Assembly (NCBI GenBank): GCA_031254535.1
Contig: JAIRUG010000093.1
Coordinates: 1 to 12,374, forward strand
Reading direction: 5' to 3'
From: Rickettsia sp.
GTDB taxonomy: Bacteria > Pseudomonadota > Alphaproteobacteria > Rickettsiales > Rickettsiaceae
DNA: 12,374 nt
Numbering within the stretch: position 1 is the first letter of the stretch; each line of letters starts with the position of its first letter. The position numbers and the translations under genes are program-made. The notes under the pieces were generated by a model that did not search any database, was not told the origin of the DNA, and worked only from the letters and a program-made list of their open reading frames with translations. This document shows, piece after piece, positions 1 through 8,664 of the stretch.

Positions 1-1
1 G

Positions 2-112
2 CATTACTGGTTTAAAATTAAGCAGCAGAGCAGGAAAAGTGCTGGTAATTTCTCTGATTTCTTTCAGGCAGTTTGGGCAGCATTAGCTGATGTCGCCATA
101 TTATCTGGTTAA
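2..112 (+). CDS. possible 3' end of an unrecognised gene, cut by the window edge
   Basis: One forward frame is open from base 2 to a TAA at 110-112 and reads as about 36 residues ending ...ALADVAILSG. It contains a basic stretch (KIKQQSRKS) followed by an aromatic and hydrophobic tail. I do not recognise a family. The frame is short enough to be open by chance, and another forward frame is open to about base 95. The stop lies inside a sequence (105-127) that resembles the terminal motif of the palindromic element at 9372-9393, so the last residues may derive from a repeat. Only the upstream sequence can settle whether this is a gene. Confidence 0.35.
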   Translation, partial: HYWFKIKQQSRKSAGNFSDFFQAVWAALADVAILSG

Positions 113-130
113 GCTATAGTGAAACACGAC

Positions 131-193
131 TAAGCAATCCAGATTTATTATAATGTTTGGCATCAATGCCACAAAGTGGCTCCTCGCAATGAC
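131..193. repeat. partial palindromic repeat element (copy A)
   Basis: This stretch carries the inner-arm motif AAGCAATCC (132-140), a small hairpin GCCAC-AAA-GTGGC (168-180) and the outer arm CCTCGCAATGAC (182-193). These are the same building blocks, in the same order, as the right half of the longer copies at 3275-3364, 9259-9355 and 11845-11944. The left outer arm (GTCATTGCGAGG) is missing, so this is a truncated or decayed copy. The rest of the spacer up to 298 shows no gene or further structure I can support. Confidence 0.7.
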
Positions 194-284
194 ATTTTAA
201 TTGGCAACTCGCATTAATTAGTTATTTCCGACAGTCTCCTAGCTACCATTCATTTTGCAATCCATTATATAATTTATCCTATAA

Positions 285-312
285 TGCAATAATAAAGCCA
301 CATTAATGTGAG
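285..312 (-). terminator. weak candidate terminator downstream of dksA
   Basis: A perfect 12-base palindrome CACATTAATGTG (299-310) lies 12 bases beyond the dksA stop codon in the direction of transcription. On the reverse strand it is followed by GGCTTTATTATT. The tract is T-rich rather than a clean T-run and the stem is short, so intrinsic termination is only a possibility. Confidence 0.3.
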
Positions 313-321
313 AGGACATCA

Positions 322-741
322 CTATAAATCTATATGCTGTTTTTCATAGCTTTCATGTCTCTCTTGCGATTCGATACACAAAGTTGCAACTGGTCTTGCT
401 TCTAGACGTTTTAAGCCAATTGGCTCTCCAGTTTCTTCGCAATAACCATATTCATTTTTTTCTATCCTTACCAAAGCCTCTTCTATTTTATCAATAAGCT
501 TACGATACCTGTCTCTTGTTCGCAACTCAAGTGCTGTATCTGTTTCAATTGATGCACGATCATTAAAATCTGGCTCATTCCAATTTTCTTCCTTGAGATG
601 GTTCAAGGTCTCTCGTGATTCCTCTAGCAAAGAACGTTTCCACTCAAGAAGTTTTTGCCTAAAATATTCTAACTGTTTAGGGTTCATATATTCTTCATCA
701 TTAGAGGGTTTATACCCTGCTAGTAAAATAATTCTAGACAT
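322..741 (-). CDS. dksA: DksA-family RNA polymerase-binding transcription factor
   Basis: DksA binds the secondary channel of RNA polymerase and, with ppGpp where that is made, retunes rRNA and biosynthetic promoters. The 139-residue product has the family layout: an N-terminal region (YMNPKQLEYFR), a coiled coil whose tip carries D-x-x-D-R-A (Asp58, Asp61, Ala63, matching the functional tip of E. coli DksA), and a C-terminal globular domain with the family motif RLEARPVATLC. The zinc-finger site is reduced: the four expected cysteines read C101-Thr104 and C122-Ser125, so zinc binding is unlikely. I chose the ATG at 739-741 because MSRIILLAGYKPS looks like a native start, GAGAG lies 7 bases upstream, and the 35-residue extension to 846 would overlap xerC and has no family resemblance. 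It is the last gene of the reverse cluster, 64 bases after xerC. Confidence 0.94.
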   Translation of the reverse strand: MSRIILLAGYKPSNDEEYMNPKQLEYFRQKLLEWKRSLLEESRETLNHLKEENWNEPDFNDRASIETDTALELRTRDRYRKLIDKIEEALVRIEKNEYGYCEETGEPIGLKRLEARPVATLCIESQERHESYEKQHIDL

Positions 742-770
742 ACAAGACTCTCGATATTCAAATATGTGAT

Positions 771-800
771 AATATAACGTATAACTAAAAATCATGGCAA
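771..800 (-). promoter_or_regulatory. candidate sigma-70 promoter for dksA
   Basis: On the reverse strand TTGCCA (800-795) and TATATT (776-771) are separated by 18 bases, a good match to -35 and -10 boxes. The predicted start near 764 leaves a leader of about 23 bases before the dksA ATG. The site lies in the xerC-dksA gap, so dksA could be transcribed independently of mnmE-xerC. Confidence 0.45.
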
Positions 801-805
801 GAAGA

Positions 806-1750
806 TTATAATATTTTGCTATTAGATTTTGATATTGGGTGGGCATTATTATAAATATTCTCCAAATGCTTTAGACTAACCTTAGTATAACGCTGGGTAG
901 TTGATAGGCTTTTATGTCCAAGTAATTCCTGAATAGATCTTAATTCTGCTCCATTTTCAAGCAAGTGCGTTGCAAAACTATGTCTAAAGGAATGAGCTGA
1001 TAAATGTTCCGGTAACCCATAGAAGCAACGTAATCGTATCAATTCACGATTAAATACTGGAGCTTGTAATTTTTTACCCAATTTCCCTCGGAATATTGGA
1101 TCTTTTTCATCTATACTATAAGGTAATTTACTTAGGTATTGTTCTATAAAATCTCTAGCAATTGGTATCCATGGTATTAGCCGCTCTTTTTTGCCCTTTC
1201 CTGTTATTTTTATAAAATCTAAGTCTTGTAGATGAGATTTAATCATCGATAATGCCTCAGATATTCTAAGCCCAGCAGCATAAATAAGCATCAATAGGGC
1301 TTTATTTCTCAATTCTACCCATTCTAAATCGGTAAAATTATCAATATGTTCAATAGATAATTGAGCATCATCCTGCGATAAAGATTTAGGTAATATTTTA
1401 GCTTTCTTAGGACTTTTGATGGAAAAAATTGCATGGCAAGTAATATTAGTGGTCTTCTCTAGATATTTATAAAAATTCTTTATAGCAGACAAACCTCTAG
1501 AATTAGAAGCTGTTAGGTAATTATCTTGTTGCCTTTTAGAAAGCCAGCTTCGTACTAGTCTTATATCGACTTGCCTTAGAGAATTCATGGTTATGATTTC
1601 TGAATTATAGTGATTTAGAAAATTCAGGAAATTTTCTAAATCATTTTTATAAGAAATTATCGTATGTTCCGAACAATTTCTTTGTAATCTCAGATATTTC
1701 TGCCATTTATCTAGTAGCTTTAACACTTCTTGTTGTTTTTTTTGAATCAT
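806..1750 (-). CDS. xerC: tyrosine recombinase XerC
   Basis: XerC acts with XerD at the chromosomal dif site to resolve chromosome dimers, activated by FtsK at the septum. The 314-residue protein has an N-terminal SAM-like core-binding domain (about 10-100) and a C-terminal catalytic domain. The full catalytic set is visible: Arg162 (GLRISEAL), Lys185 (GKGKKER), His253 and Arg256 (HSFRH), His279 (LLGH) and nucleophile Tyr288 (TTQRYT). XerC is preferred over XerD because of [11 protein letters not shown] before the box II region, IQELLGH, and the NAHP tail; an integrase of a mobile element is less likely given the housekeeping context. The ATG lies 3 bases after the mnmE stop, and its AGG ribosome site falls inside the last mnmE codons, suggesting translational coupling. 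Confidence 0.88.
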   Translation of the reverse strand: MIQKKQQEVLKLLDKWQKYLRLQRNCSEHTIISYKNDLENFLNFLNHYNSEIITMNSLRQVDIRLVRSWLSKRQQDNYLTASNSRGLSAIKNFYKYLEKTTNITCHAIFSIKSPKKAKILPKSLSQDDAQLSIEHIDNFTDLEWVELRNKALLMLIYAAGLRISEALSMIKSHLQDLDFIKITGKGKKERLIPWIPIARDFIEQYLSKLPYSIDEKDPIFRGKLGKKLQAPVFNRELIRLRCFYGLPEHLSAHSFRHSFATHLLENGAELRSIQELLGHKSLSTTQRYTKVSLKHLENIYNNAHPISKSNSKIL

Positions 1751-1753
1751 CGA

Positions 1754-3142
1754 TTATTTACCTATACAAAAATTACTAAATATTTCCCCTAACACTTCTT
1801 CAACGCTAATCTTACCAGTAACATTACTCAAACTTCTAATAGCCATTCTAACATCTTCTGTGGCTAACACTAAGTCATTTTCACTATTAAAATTCTCATT
1901 ATTAAATTTTTCTAAATATTCCAACGCTTTCTCTATAAATGCTCGTTGACGTTGTCTAGTAATATGCGGTGTTTCGGTTAAACCTGCTATATTATGGGCG
2001 ATGTTTTCGATTTCTTTTAACAGACTATTCATCCCAATATTATTTTTTATAGAAATCTTTAAATAATTTTTATTTAAAGGAAACAATCTATTGCTACATA
2101 CATCTATTTGGTAGATCTCATCTAGAAGATCAATTTTATTGATCAATATTATGGTATTGTCATCTATTAAATCTATAATACCAGTCATTTCCTCAAAATA
2201 TGAGGGTGAGTTACTTAACTTTACAGCATCAAGCATAATTATTTTGATGTCAGCCATTTTTGCTGATTCAATTGCTCGTTTAATGCCTTCTAATTCTATT
2301 AAATCATTACTAGCCCTTATACCAGCTGTGTCTTGTAATATAATTGGATACCCTCCAACATCTAGATGTCCCTCAATTATGTCACGAGTTGTACCCTCAA
2401 TATTTGATACAATGGCAACGTCTCTTTGCATCAAGAAATTAAGTAAACTAGATTTCCCAACATTAGGAGCTCCTAAAATAGTCAATTTAATGCCGGTTCG
2501 AAGCAGCTCCCCCCGTCTATTATCGTTAAGGTGTTTTATTATAGCATATTTAAGTTCGCCACTAATAGTCATAACCCTATTTAATATTTCTTGTGGAATA
2601 TCTTCATCAGGGAAATCAATATAAGCTTCCAGTAAACCTATAATGGTCAGTAAATTTTGCCTCCACTCATTATAAAGTTCTTCGAGTTCTCCACTGACTT
2701 GCTTAACCGCCTGCCTATGTTGCCAAACAGTTTCGGCTTCAATTAAATCGGCAATACCTTCTGCCGCAGTTAAATCAAATTTGCCATTTAAAAACGCCCT
2801 ACGGGTAAACTCTCCAGGCTCTGCCATTCTTAAACCATCGATAGTTAACAATGCTTCAGTTAGCATAGCGGCAATTGCTACACTGCCATGTGTGTATATC
2901 TCCACTACATCTTCACCAGTAAAGCTAGCTGGAGCTTGGAAATATGCTACCACTGCATCATCAATTAATTCTTGATTTTTAGGATTTATAAGCTTTCTAC
3001 AGTACATGACTCTAGGAGCAAACACAGTATTATCATTTTTAAGCAGGTGTTTTAATGCAACCAAGCTTTTAGGTCCAGAAATACGAAAGACTGCAACACC
3101 AGCTTTTCCTGGTTTGGAGCTTTGGGCAAAAATAGTTTCCAT
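1754..3142 (-). CDS. mnmE: tRNA modification GTPase MnmE (TrmE)
   Basis: MnmE, with MnmG, installs the carboxymethylaminomethyl group at the wobble uridine (U34) of certain tRNAs, using GTP, a folate one-carbon donor and FAD. The 462-residue protein has the family length and layout: an N-terminal tetrahydrofolate-binding domain starting METIFAQSS, a helical domain, and an inserted G domain with G1 GAPNVGKSS (224-232), G2 EGTTRD (249-254), G3 DTAG (271-274) and G4 NKID (335-338). It ends in the diagnostic CIGK (459-462), whose cysteine is the conserved C-x-G-K residue. It is first in the reverse cluster mnmE-xerC-dksA. A purine-rich AGAGA stands about 12 bases before the ATG. All key residues are present and I see no frameshift. 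Confidence 0.97.
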   Translation of the reverse strand: METIFAQSSKPGKAGVAVFRISGPKSLVALKHLLKNDNTVFAPRVMYCRKLINPKNQELIDDAVVAYFQAPASFTGEDVVEIYTHGSVAIAAMLTEALLTIDGLRMAEPGEFTRRAFLNGKFDLTAAEGIADLIEAETVWQHRQAVKQVSGELEELYNEWRQNLLTIIGLLEAYIDFPDEDIPQEILNRVMTISGELKYAIIKHLNDNRRGELLRTGIKLTILGAPNVGKSSLLNFLMQRDVAIVSNIEGTTRDIIEGHLDVGGYPIILQDTAGIRASNDLIELEGIKRAIESAKMADIKIIMLDAVKLSNSPSYFEEMTGIIDLIDDNTIILINKIDLLDEIYQIDVCSNRLFPLNKNYLKISIKNNIGMNSLLKEIENIAHNIAGLTETPHITRQRQRAFIEKALEYLEKFNNENFNSENDLVLATEDVRMAIRSLSNVTGKISVEEVLGEIFSNFCIGK

Positions 3143-3178
3143 GATGATCAGAGTCTCTTGCTTAAGTAATTTTATTTA

Positions 3179-3184
3179 ATTATA
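3179..3184 (-). promoter_or_regulatory. candidate -10 box upstream of mnmE
   Basis: On the reverse strand a perfect TATAAT (3184-3179) lies 36 bases upstream of the mnmE ATG. No convincing -35 box stands 16-19 bases further upstream (the best is TCCCAG), so the assignment rests on the -10 and its position alone. Confidence 0.35.
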
Positions 3185-3214
3185 ATACATAATAGCTTAG
3201 TCTGGGATAAGAAT

Positions 3215-3406
3215 TATAGCTAACCAGGACCAACGTTACTCTGTCTATTAGCGAGGAACCGCTTTGCAATGCTTCGTCATTGCGAGGAGGCGTAGCTGAC
3301 ACAGCAGTCCAGGAAAATAATTAGAAATGGATTGCTTCGACCATTACATGGTCTCGCAATGACGCCTAGCGGAGAAACTATCCAGAACTTTAACGGGTTA
3401 GCTATA
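3215..3406. repeat. composite nested palindromic element (copy B)
   Basis: Outer termini TATAGCTAACCAG (3215-3227) and CGGGTTAGCTATA (3394-3406) are inverted repeats, 12 of 13 matching. Inside is a core with perfect 12-base arms CGTCATTGCGAG (3275-3286) and CTCGCAATGACG (3353-3364). A second, variant outer arm GTCTATTAGCGAGG (3242-3255) lies just left of the core, and a GCAATG/CATTGC hairpin (3266-3283) overlaps the core's left arm. The right inner half has a tip hairpin GACCAT-TAC-ATGGTC (3339-3353). The element fills most of the 308-base spacer between the divergent mnmE and gdh genes, and I see no gene in that spacer. It resembles the palindromic elements of Rickettsia genomes, but I cannot assign a named family. 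Confidence 0.75.
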
Positions 3407-3450
3407 TAGGTTCTTAATCTTTGAAATAATCATAAAGTTTGGTAACAAAT

Positions 3451-6400
3451 ATGACAATAGAAAAGGTTACAATAAACAGTACAGAGAGGGCATCTCTATC
3501 TTTAAGCAGACTTACTTGTCAAGTACCTAATTATAAATCAGAAATTTTATCATTGAGTAAAACAAAAAGTGGAGATCTACTTTATAACAAATTTTTACAA
3601 GAATTTCTAGTTTATATCCCTGTAGACTACAATTTTAGAGATAGGCAAGAACTATTTGGTGAGTTTGCTCATAGTGCTTTTCAGTTCTTTAAAGAAAAAC
3701 AGCCTAATAAAAGAAAATTGCAGATTGTTAGTACGGTAATTGAAAATAACCCTGCAATTAATATTTTGCTATTGAATGATAACAAATCATTCATCGTTGA
3801 TTCGATTATTTGTTTGTTAACAGCTCTCAACTTGAAAGCTAAATTTTTACTCCATCCTGTTATAGCTTGCATAAGAAATAAAGATGGTCTCTTACAAGAA
3901 ATATTGGATATCAAAAAAAATAGTGAGGAATCTTTAGTACATATAACCATTCTAGGAAGTTTTGAACAGCAAGATATTAATTCTTTAGAGAAGTCCTTAA
4001 ATGAAACTTTAGATCAGGTAGATACTACTTATAATGTGTGGTCTAAACTATTGAACAGAGTGACAACGATTTCAAATGAGATTCAAAATAATCAGCAATT
4101 ATACAATGACAACCATTTGGATTATAATGAGTCTACAAATTTCTTAAATTGGCTAAAAGATGATAATTTTACTTTTCTAGGTATGATTAACTTTGATCTA
4201 ATTTCCAAAGCTTTCTCATCAGAAGAGGGTGTCAAAAAGATATGGCAAGGACAAGATACTATCAATGAAGTTATTGATATTATCGAACGTTCAGCAAGTC
4301 CATTATATAACAACAAATTAGTTATTTTAGGTAAAATTAATACCCTATCAAGCGTACATAGAAATAACTTAGTAGATTATATTTTAGTTAAGAAGATTGA
4401 TCAGGATAAAAAGTACCTTTCAGGTAGCATAATTTTTGGTTTATATAGTTCTGCAATATATTATCAGCCAATTACTGATATTCCTATATTGAAACAAAAA
4501 CTAAAATTTGTTTTAGATAAAGCTGCATTTCCAACTGATGGGTATAATACCAAAAAGCTTAAAAGTATAGTCCAAACTATGCCTAAAGAAGCTTTGATAC
4601 AGATTGATGAAGGTGATCTATATTGTATGTGCCTACATGTGCTCTCAGGTATGATGAGTAGAAAACTTAAATTATTTATACAACAAGATTGGTCCGGTTC
4701 TTTTATTAATATCATAATATTTCTACCAAGAGATCGTTTAACACCAGAAGTACATAGTGCAATAAATTGTTATTTATCCGATACACTTAATGGTATAATA
4801 CTATCAGATTATATGGTAGAAGTGGCAGAAAATTTTTCATATTTATTTGTCACGTTAGAGGTACAGAATAAAAATAGCCTTGATTTTGAAGTTGAAACAA
4901 TAGAACAAGAATTAGATAAACTTTCCACTCGTTGGAGTGAAGATTTCTATCATAAATTATGTAAAAATTTTGGTGAATATCAGGGAGGGGTAAATTTCAA
5001 ACTTTTTGACCCAATTTTTCCTATTGATTATAGAGAGAAATTTAATGGACAAACAACTTTAATAGATATTGAGTATCTAAAAGAGGCTAGTATTTATCAT
5101 AAGCCTATATTTAATTTAATTGCTATAAATAATACGGAATTTCAGCTAAAGATTTATAGCCCTGCACCCAAATTAGCTCTTTCAGACCTACTACCATCTA
5201 TAGAAAATTTGGGATTTAAAGCCATAGATGAACAAAGTTTTGCTATAAAAGGAGCGGGAGATATTGAAGAAAGTTGGATATATGAATTTACTCTTGAAGC
5301 ATTGATAACTATTGAAGGGAATATTGAACTGCTTAAAGGAAATGTAGAAGAGGTTTTAGATAAAATATCTCTTGGACTTCTAGCTAATGATTCCTTAAGC
5401 AAATTAATAGTATTATCAGGATTTAATTGGTGGCAAGTTAAGTTAGTTAAAGCATTAACTAGATATTTACATCAAACAGGCTTTATCTATGGTAAGGACT
5501 ATGTTCAATTGACCTTAATAAAGCATTTTTTATATACTAAAATGTTAGTTGATTTGTTTGACGCTAAATTTAATCCAACAAATTCTTCAGATGTGCACGT
5601 AAGAACTATAAAAGATAGTATACTTAGCTATCTTAATAAAATCACTAGTAGTAGTGAGGATAAAGTTCTAAGACATATGTTTGGTATTATTGAAGCTATT
5701 ATTAGAACTAATTGTTATCAATCTAGTCCTGATAACAAAAATAATTTGCAGAATGGAGACAACAAACATAATATAGTCTGTAAAAATTATTTTTCTTTTA
5801 AATTTGACTCGAAAAAAATTCCTAATTTACCTTTGCCAGTACCCTTTGCTGAAATATTTGTTTATGCTAATGATTTTGAAGCTATTCATTTACGAGGTGG
5901 TAAAGTATCTCGTGGTGGTATTAGATGGTCTGATAGAGGAGAGGATTATAGAATAGAAGTATTAGGGCTAATGAAAGCACAAAGCACCAAAAATTCGGTC
6001 ATTGTCCCTTTCGACGGCTCAAAAGGTGGATTTTTTGTTAATTTCACTGATGATAATATGACTCGTCAAGAATATATGGCAAGAGTTATAGAATGTTATA
6101 AAAATTTTTTCCGTGGTTTACTTGATATTACTGATAATATAGTTAATGGCAAAATTATCCAACCGCAAAATACTATTATCTACGACCAAGAAGATCCATA
6201 TCTAGTAGTCGCAGCAGATAAAGGTACAGCAACATTCTCGGATCATGCGAATAGTGTGTCTGCTGAATATAATTTTTGGTTAGGCGATGCTTTTGCTTCC
6301 GGTGGATCAGCTGGTTATGACCATAAGAAAATGGCTATTACTTCAAAAGGAGCTTGGATTTCTGTAGCAAGCCATTTCTGTGCTATGGGTATTGATGTAC

Positions 6401-8304
6401 AAAGAGACCATATTACTGTTATTGGTATTGGCGATATGTCTGGAGATGTTTTTGGTAATGGTATGCTTAGGTCTAATGCAATAAAACTTGTTGCCGCGTT
6501 TAATCATAAACATATATTTATTGATCCACAACCTGATCCAATTATTAGCTTCAATGAACGTATGAGATTATTCAAGTTACCTACATCAAATTGGTCTGAC
6601 TATAATCAACAGTTAATTTCGAAAGGTGGAGGGATTTTTGAGCGAAGTAGCAAGTCTATCTTGTTATCTACAGAAGCCAAATCATTGCTAAAGATAGATA
6701 TTGATCAATTAACCCCAGAACAGCTGATTAGAGCTATTTTACAAGCAGAAGTTGATTTGCTGTGGAACGGTGGTATAGGAACCTATATAAAAGCTTCGAC
6801 AGAAAGTCACCTAGAGATAGGCGATAAGGCAAATGATAATCTGAGAGTTAATGGCAGAGATATTAGAGCTAAAGTAATAGGGGAAGGTGGAAATATTGGT
6901 GTATCACAACAAGGTAGAATAGAATATAGCAAGTTCGGTGGGCAGATAAATACTGATTTCATTGATAATTCAGCCGGCGTTGATTGTTCCGATCACGAGG
7001 TAAATATAAAAATTGCTCTTAATCAGGCTATATCTTCTAAGAAAATCAGTTTAGAAGAACGTAATAAGCTGCTGTTAACTATGACCAAACAAGTTGAAGA
7101 ACTGGTGTTAATTGATAATCATAAGCAGAATCAAGCAATTAATATCATGCAATTATCTCGTACTTCAACTGTTGAAATATTTAGCCAATTTATTGATACT
7201 TTAGAAGAAGAAAAATTAATTGATCGAACTGTTGAGTTTCTACCAACCCGAGAAGAGCTAAATAGAAGGGCAGTTAATAAGGAGAGCATAACTCGTCCTG
7301 AACTTTGTATATTACTTTCTTATAGTAAACGCTCAGTCTATCATGATTTAATAACAGCAACATTTTCAAAGGATAAATATTTTGAGTCTTATCTGATTAA
7401 TTATTTTCCAGCACTAATGCAAGAAAAATTTCGTGAGGAAATTTTATCTCATCCACTTAAGCATGAAATTATTCGAACCGTTGTAACAAATAAAATTATT
7501 AATCAATTAGGTGGTCCATCACTTAATCTTATAAAACGTGATACTGGTGCTGCTCTTTGTGATATAGTTCGTTCATATACCATTATCTGTGAGATTTTTG
7601 ATTTAGATAATTTATGGACTATAGTGGAATCTTTACCAAGTACTATAGAGTATAAAGTTAAAATTGACATGTTTACTGAACTTGCTAAAATTATGCGTAG
7701 AGGTATCTCCTGGTTTTTAAAGCATATAAAACATCCTATCAATATTAGCGATACCATTGATGAATTTTATGAACCAGCTAGAATGCTTAGCAAAGTGGTG
7801 AGTAAATTTCTTTTAGGAGAAGCAAAAAATAAATTCGATGGTAAAGTTAAGCAATATACTTTGTTGGGAGTAATAGATGAGATAGCTCAGAGGATTGCAA
7901 CTCTCGATAGCTTAGTATCGGTTTTTGATATAATATATATTGCAAAAAGGACCCAAGCTACAAATAATGACGTTGCTAGTTTATATTTTGCTACTGGTAA
8001 TAAATTTAGTATTGATTGGCTTCGTAAATCTTGTGATAAACAATTAAATGACTCCTATTGGAATAGATTATCAACACAATCATTAAAAGATGATTTGTAT
8101 GATAAACAAAGACAATTATTAACTAAAATAATTAACAAATCTAAAGTAAATATTGATTTAGATTTATGGATTGATAATAATATAAACTCTGTATCTATTT
8201 TCCTAGACTTTGTCGAAAGAATTAGATCGCAGGAAAATATTGACTTAAATATTTTAATTTTAGTAAATAAGAAATTTGAAACCTTTTTGCGTAAACTTGA
8301 GTAG
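3451..8304 (+). CDS. gdhB: large (180-kDa class) NAD-specific glutamate dehydrogenase
   Basis: The enzyme oxidatively deaminates glutamate to 2-oxoglutarate with NAD, feeding host-derived glutamate into the TCA cycle. The roughly 1617-residue product matches the large bacterial class (about 1600), not the 50-kDa hexameric one. The N-terminal ~700 residues are the regulatory, ACT-like region typical of this class. The catalytic part begins near residue 775 and shows GGKVSRGGIRWSDRGEDYR (Lys818), LMKAQSTKNS (Lys842, Lys847), FDGSKGG (Lys858), the Rossmann motif GIGDMSGDVFGNG (992-1004), NGGIGTYIKAS (about 1106) and GEGGNIG (1144-1150). I prefer the ATG at 3451 over the in-frame TTG at 3439, which lacks a better ribosome site. 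It heads a tight operon with three putative division genes, which recalls Caulobacter GdhZ, a homologue that regulates FtsZ. There is no frameshift across the whole length. Confidence 0.95.
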   Translation: MTIEKVTINSTERASLSLSRLTCQVPNYKSEILSLSKTKSGDLLYNKFLQEFLVYIPVDYNFRDRQELFGEFAHSAFQFFKEKQPNKRKLQIVSTVIENNPAINILLLNDNKSFIVDSIICLLTALNLKAKFLLHPVIACIRNKDGLLQEILDIKKNSEESLVHITILGSFEQQDINSLEKSLNETLDQVDTTYNVWSKLLNRVTTISNEIQNNQQLYNDNHLDYNESTNFLNWLKDDNFTFLGMINFDLISKAFSSEEGVKKIWQGQDTINEVIDIIERSASPLYNNKLVILGKINTLSSVHRNNLVDYILVKKIDQDKKYLSGSIIFGLYSSAIYYQPITDIPILKQKLKFVLDKAAFPTDGYNTKKLKSIVQTMPKEALIQIDEGDLYCMCLHVLSGMMSRKLKLFIQQDWSGSFINIIIFLPRDRLTPEVHSAINCYLSDTLNGIILSDYMVEVAENFSYLFVTLEVQNKNSLDFEVETIEQELDKLSTRWSEDFYHKLCKNFGEYQGGVNFKLFDPIFPIDYREKFNGQTTLIDIEYLKEASIYHKPIFNLIAINNTEFQLKIYSPAPKLALSDLLPSIENLGFKAIDEQSFAIKGAGDIEESWIYEFTLEALITIEGNIELLKGNVEEVLDKISLGLLANDSLSKLIVLSGFNWWQVKLVKALTRYLHQTGFIYGKDYVQLTLIKHFLYTKMLVDLFDAKFNPTNSSDVHVRTIKDSILSYLNKITSSSEDKVLRHMFGIIEAIIRTNCYQSSPDNKNNLQNGDNKHNIVCKNYFSFKFDSKKIPNLPLPVPFAEIFVYANDFEAIHLRGGKVSRGGIRWSDRGEDYRIEVLGLMKAQSTKNSVIVPFDGSKGGFFVNFTDDNMTRQEYMARVIECYKNFFRGLLDITDNIVNGKIIQPQNTIIYDQEDPYLVVAADKGTATFSDHANSVSAEYNFWLGDAFASGGSAGYDHKKMAITSKGAWISVASHFCAMGIDVQRDHITVIGIGDMSGDVFGNGMLRSNAIKLVAAFNHKHIFIDPQPDPIISFNERMRLFKLPTSNWSDYNQQLISKGGGIFERSSKSILLSTEAKSLLKIDIDQLTPEQLIRAILQAEVDLLWNGGIGTYIKASTESHLEIGDKANDNLRVNGRDIRAKVIGEGGNIGVSQQGRIEYSKFGGQINTDFIDNSAGVDCSDHEVNIKIALNQAISSKKISLEERNKLLLTMTKQVEELVLIDNHKQNQAINIMQLSRTSTVEIFSQFIDTLEEEKLIDRTVEFLPTREELNRRAVNKESITRPELCILLSYSKRSVYHDLITATFSKDKYFESYLINYFPALMQEKFREEILSHPLKHEIIRTVVTNKIINQLGGPSLNLIKRDTGAALCDIVRSYTIICEIFDLDNLWTIVESLPSTIEYKVKIDMFTELAKIMRRGISWFLKHIKHPINISDTIDEFYEPARMLSKVVSKFLLGEAKNKFDGKVKQYTLLGVIDEIAQRIATLDSLVSVFDIIYIAKRTQATNNDVASLYFATGNKFSIDWLRKSCDKQLNDSYWNRLSTQSLKDDLYDKQRQLLTKIINKSKVNIDLDLWIDNNINSVSIFLDFVERIRSQENIDLNILILVNKKFETFLRKLE

Positions 8305-8310
8305 AGTGTT

Positions 8311-8664
8311 ATGTCGTCATCCCTAAAACAAGCAAGAATAGAGTCTGGCAAAACTCTTGAAGAGATATCTGCTTATTTGAAAATCAGAAAGCAATATTTA
8401 GTAGCTCTTGAAGAAGGAGATTTAAGTTCGATGTCAGCGGAAGTTTATGTAAAAGGTTATCTTAAGTTATACTCAAATTATTTAGGAATAGTTTTGGATT
8501 CTAGTGAGGAAGATGAACAAAAAGCCCCTAAGAATATTGACCTCAAAAATAGGTCTGATCTGATGGCACCTGATTATAAATGGAAAAAACAGCTAATTAT
8601 AATCTCTATTTTAACGTTAATAATAATTCCAATAATTTTTCACTTAATATTACCATATGAATGA
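8311..8664 (+). CDS. short RodZ-like HTH membrane protein
   Basis: This 117-residue protein has an N-terminal helix-turn-helix of the RodZ type (about residues 5-65: SLKQARIESGKTLEEISAYL, then YVKGYLKLYSNYLG). An acidic linker (SSEEDEQ) follows, then a basic KWKK and a single membrane helix (about 94-114). It ends at once, so the C-terminal domain of full-length RodZ is absent. RodZ anchors MreB to the membrane through its cytoplasmic HTH, and a role in cell shape or division is inferred from this and from the neighbours. It starts 6 bases after the gdh stop, and its stop overlaps the next start (ATGA), so it is clearly co-transcribed. A short alphaproteobacterial RodZ or a derived MreB adaptor are both possible. 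Confidence 0.75.
   Translation: MSSSLKQARIESGKTLEEISAYLKIRKQYLVALEEGDLSSMSAEVYVKGYLKLYSNYLGIVLDSSEEDEQKAPKNIDLKNRSDLMAPDYKWKKQLIIISILTLIIIPIIFHLILPYE

Noticed and set aside
742..846. N-terminal extension of DksA by 35 residues
   Set aside because: It overlaps the end of xerC, has no resemblance to DksA, and would cross the candidate dksA promoter; the ATG at 741 has a ribosome site and a native-looking start.
806..1750. XerC as an integrase of a mobile element
   Set aside because: It is translationally coupled to mnmE in a housekeeping cluster, and its tail (IQELLGH, NAHP) matches chromosomal XerC.
2139..2624. Forward frame of 161 codons inside mnmE
   Set aside because: It lies wholly antisense to mnmE, whose motifs are intact, and has no recognisable features.
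3439..3450. TTG start for the glutamate dehydrogenase
   Set aside because: The ATG four codons later is the more usual start and is no worse placed for a ribosome site; the difference is only 4 residues.
7503..7757. Reverse frames inside the glutamate dehydrogenase gene (this and several others from 3681 to 8351)
   Set aside because: They are antisense shadows of a long intact gene, without start signals or family motifs.
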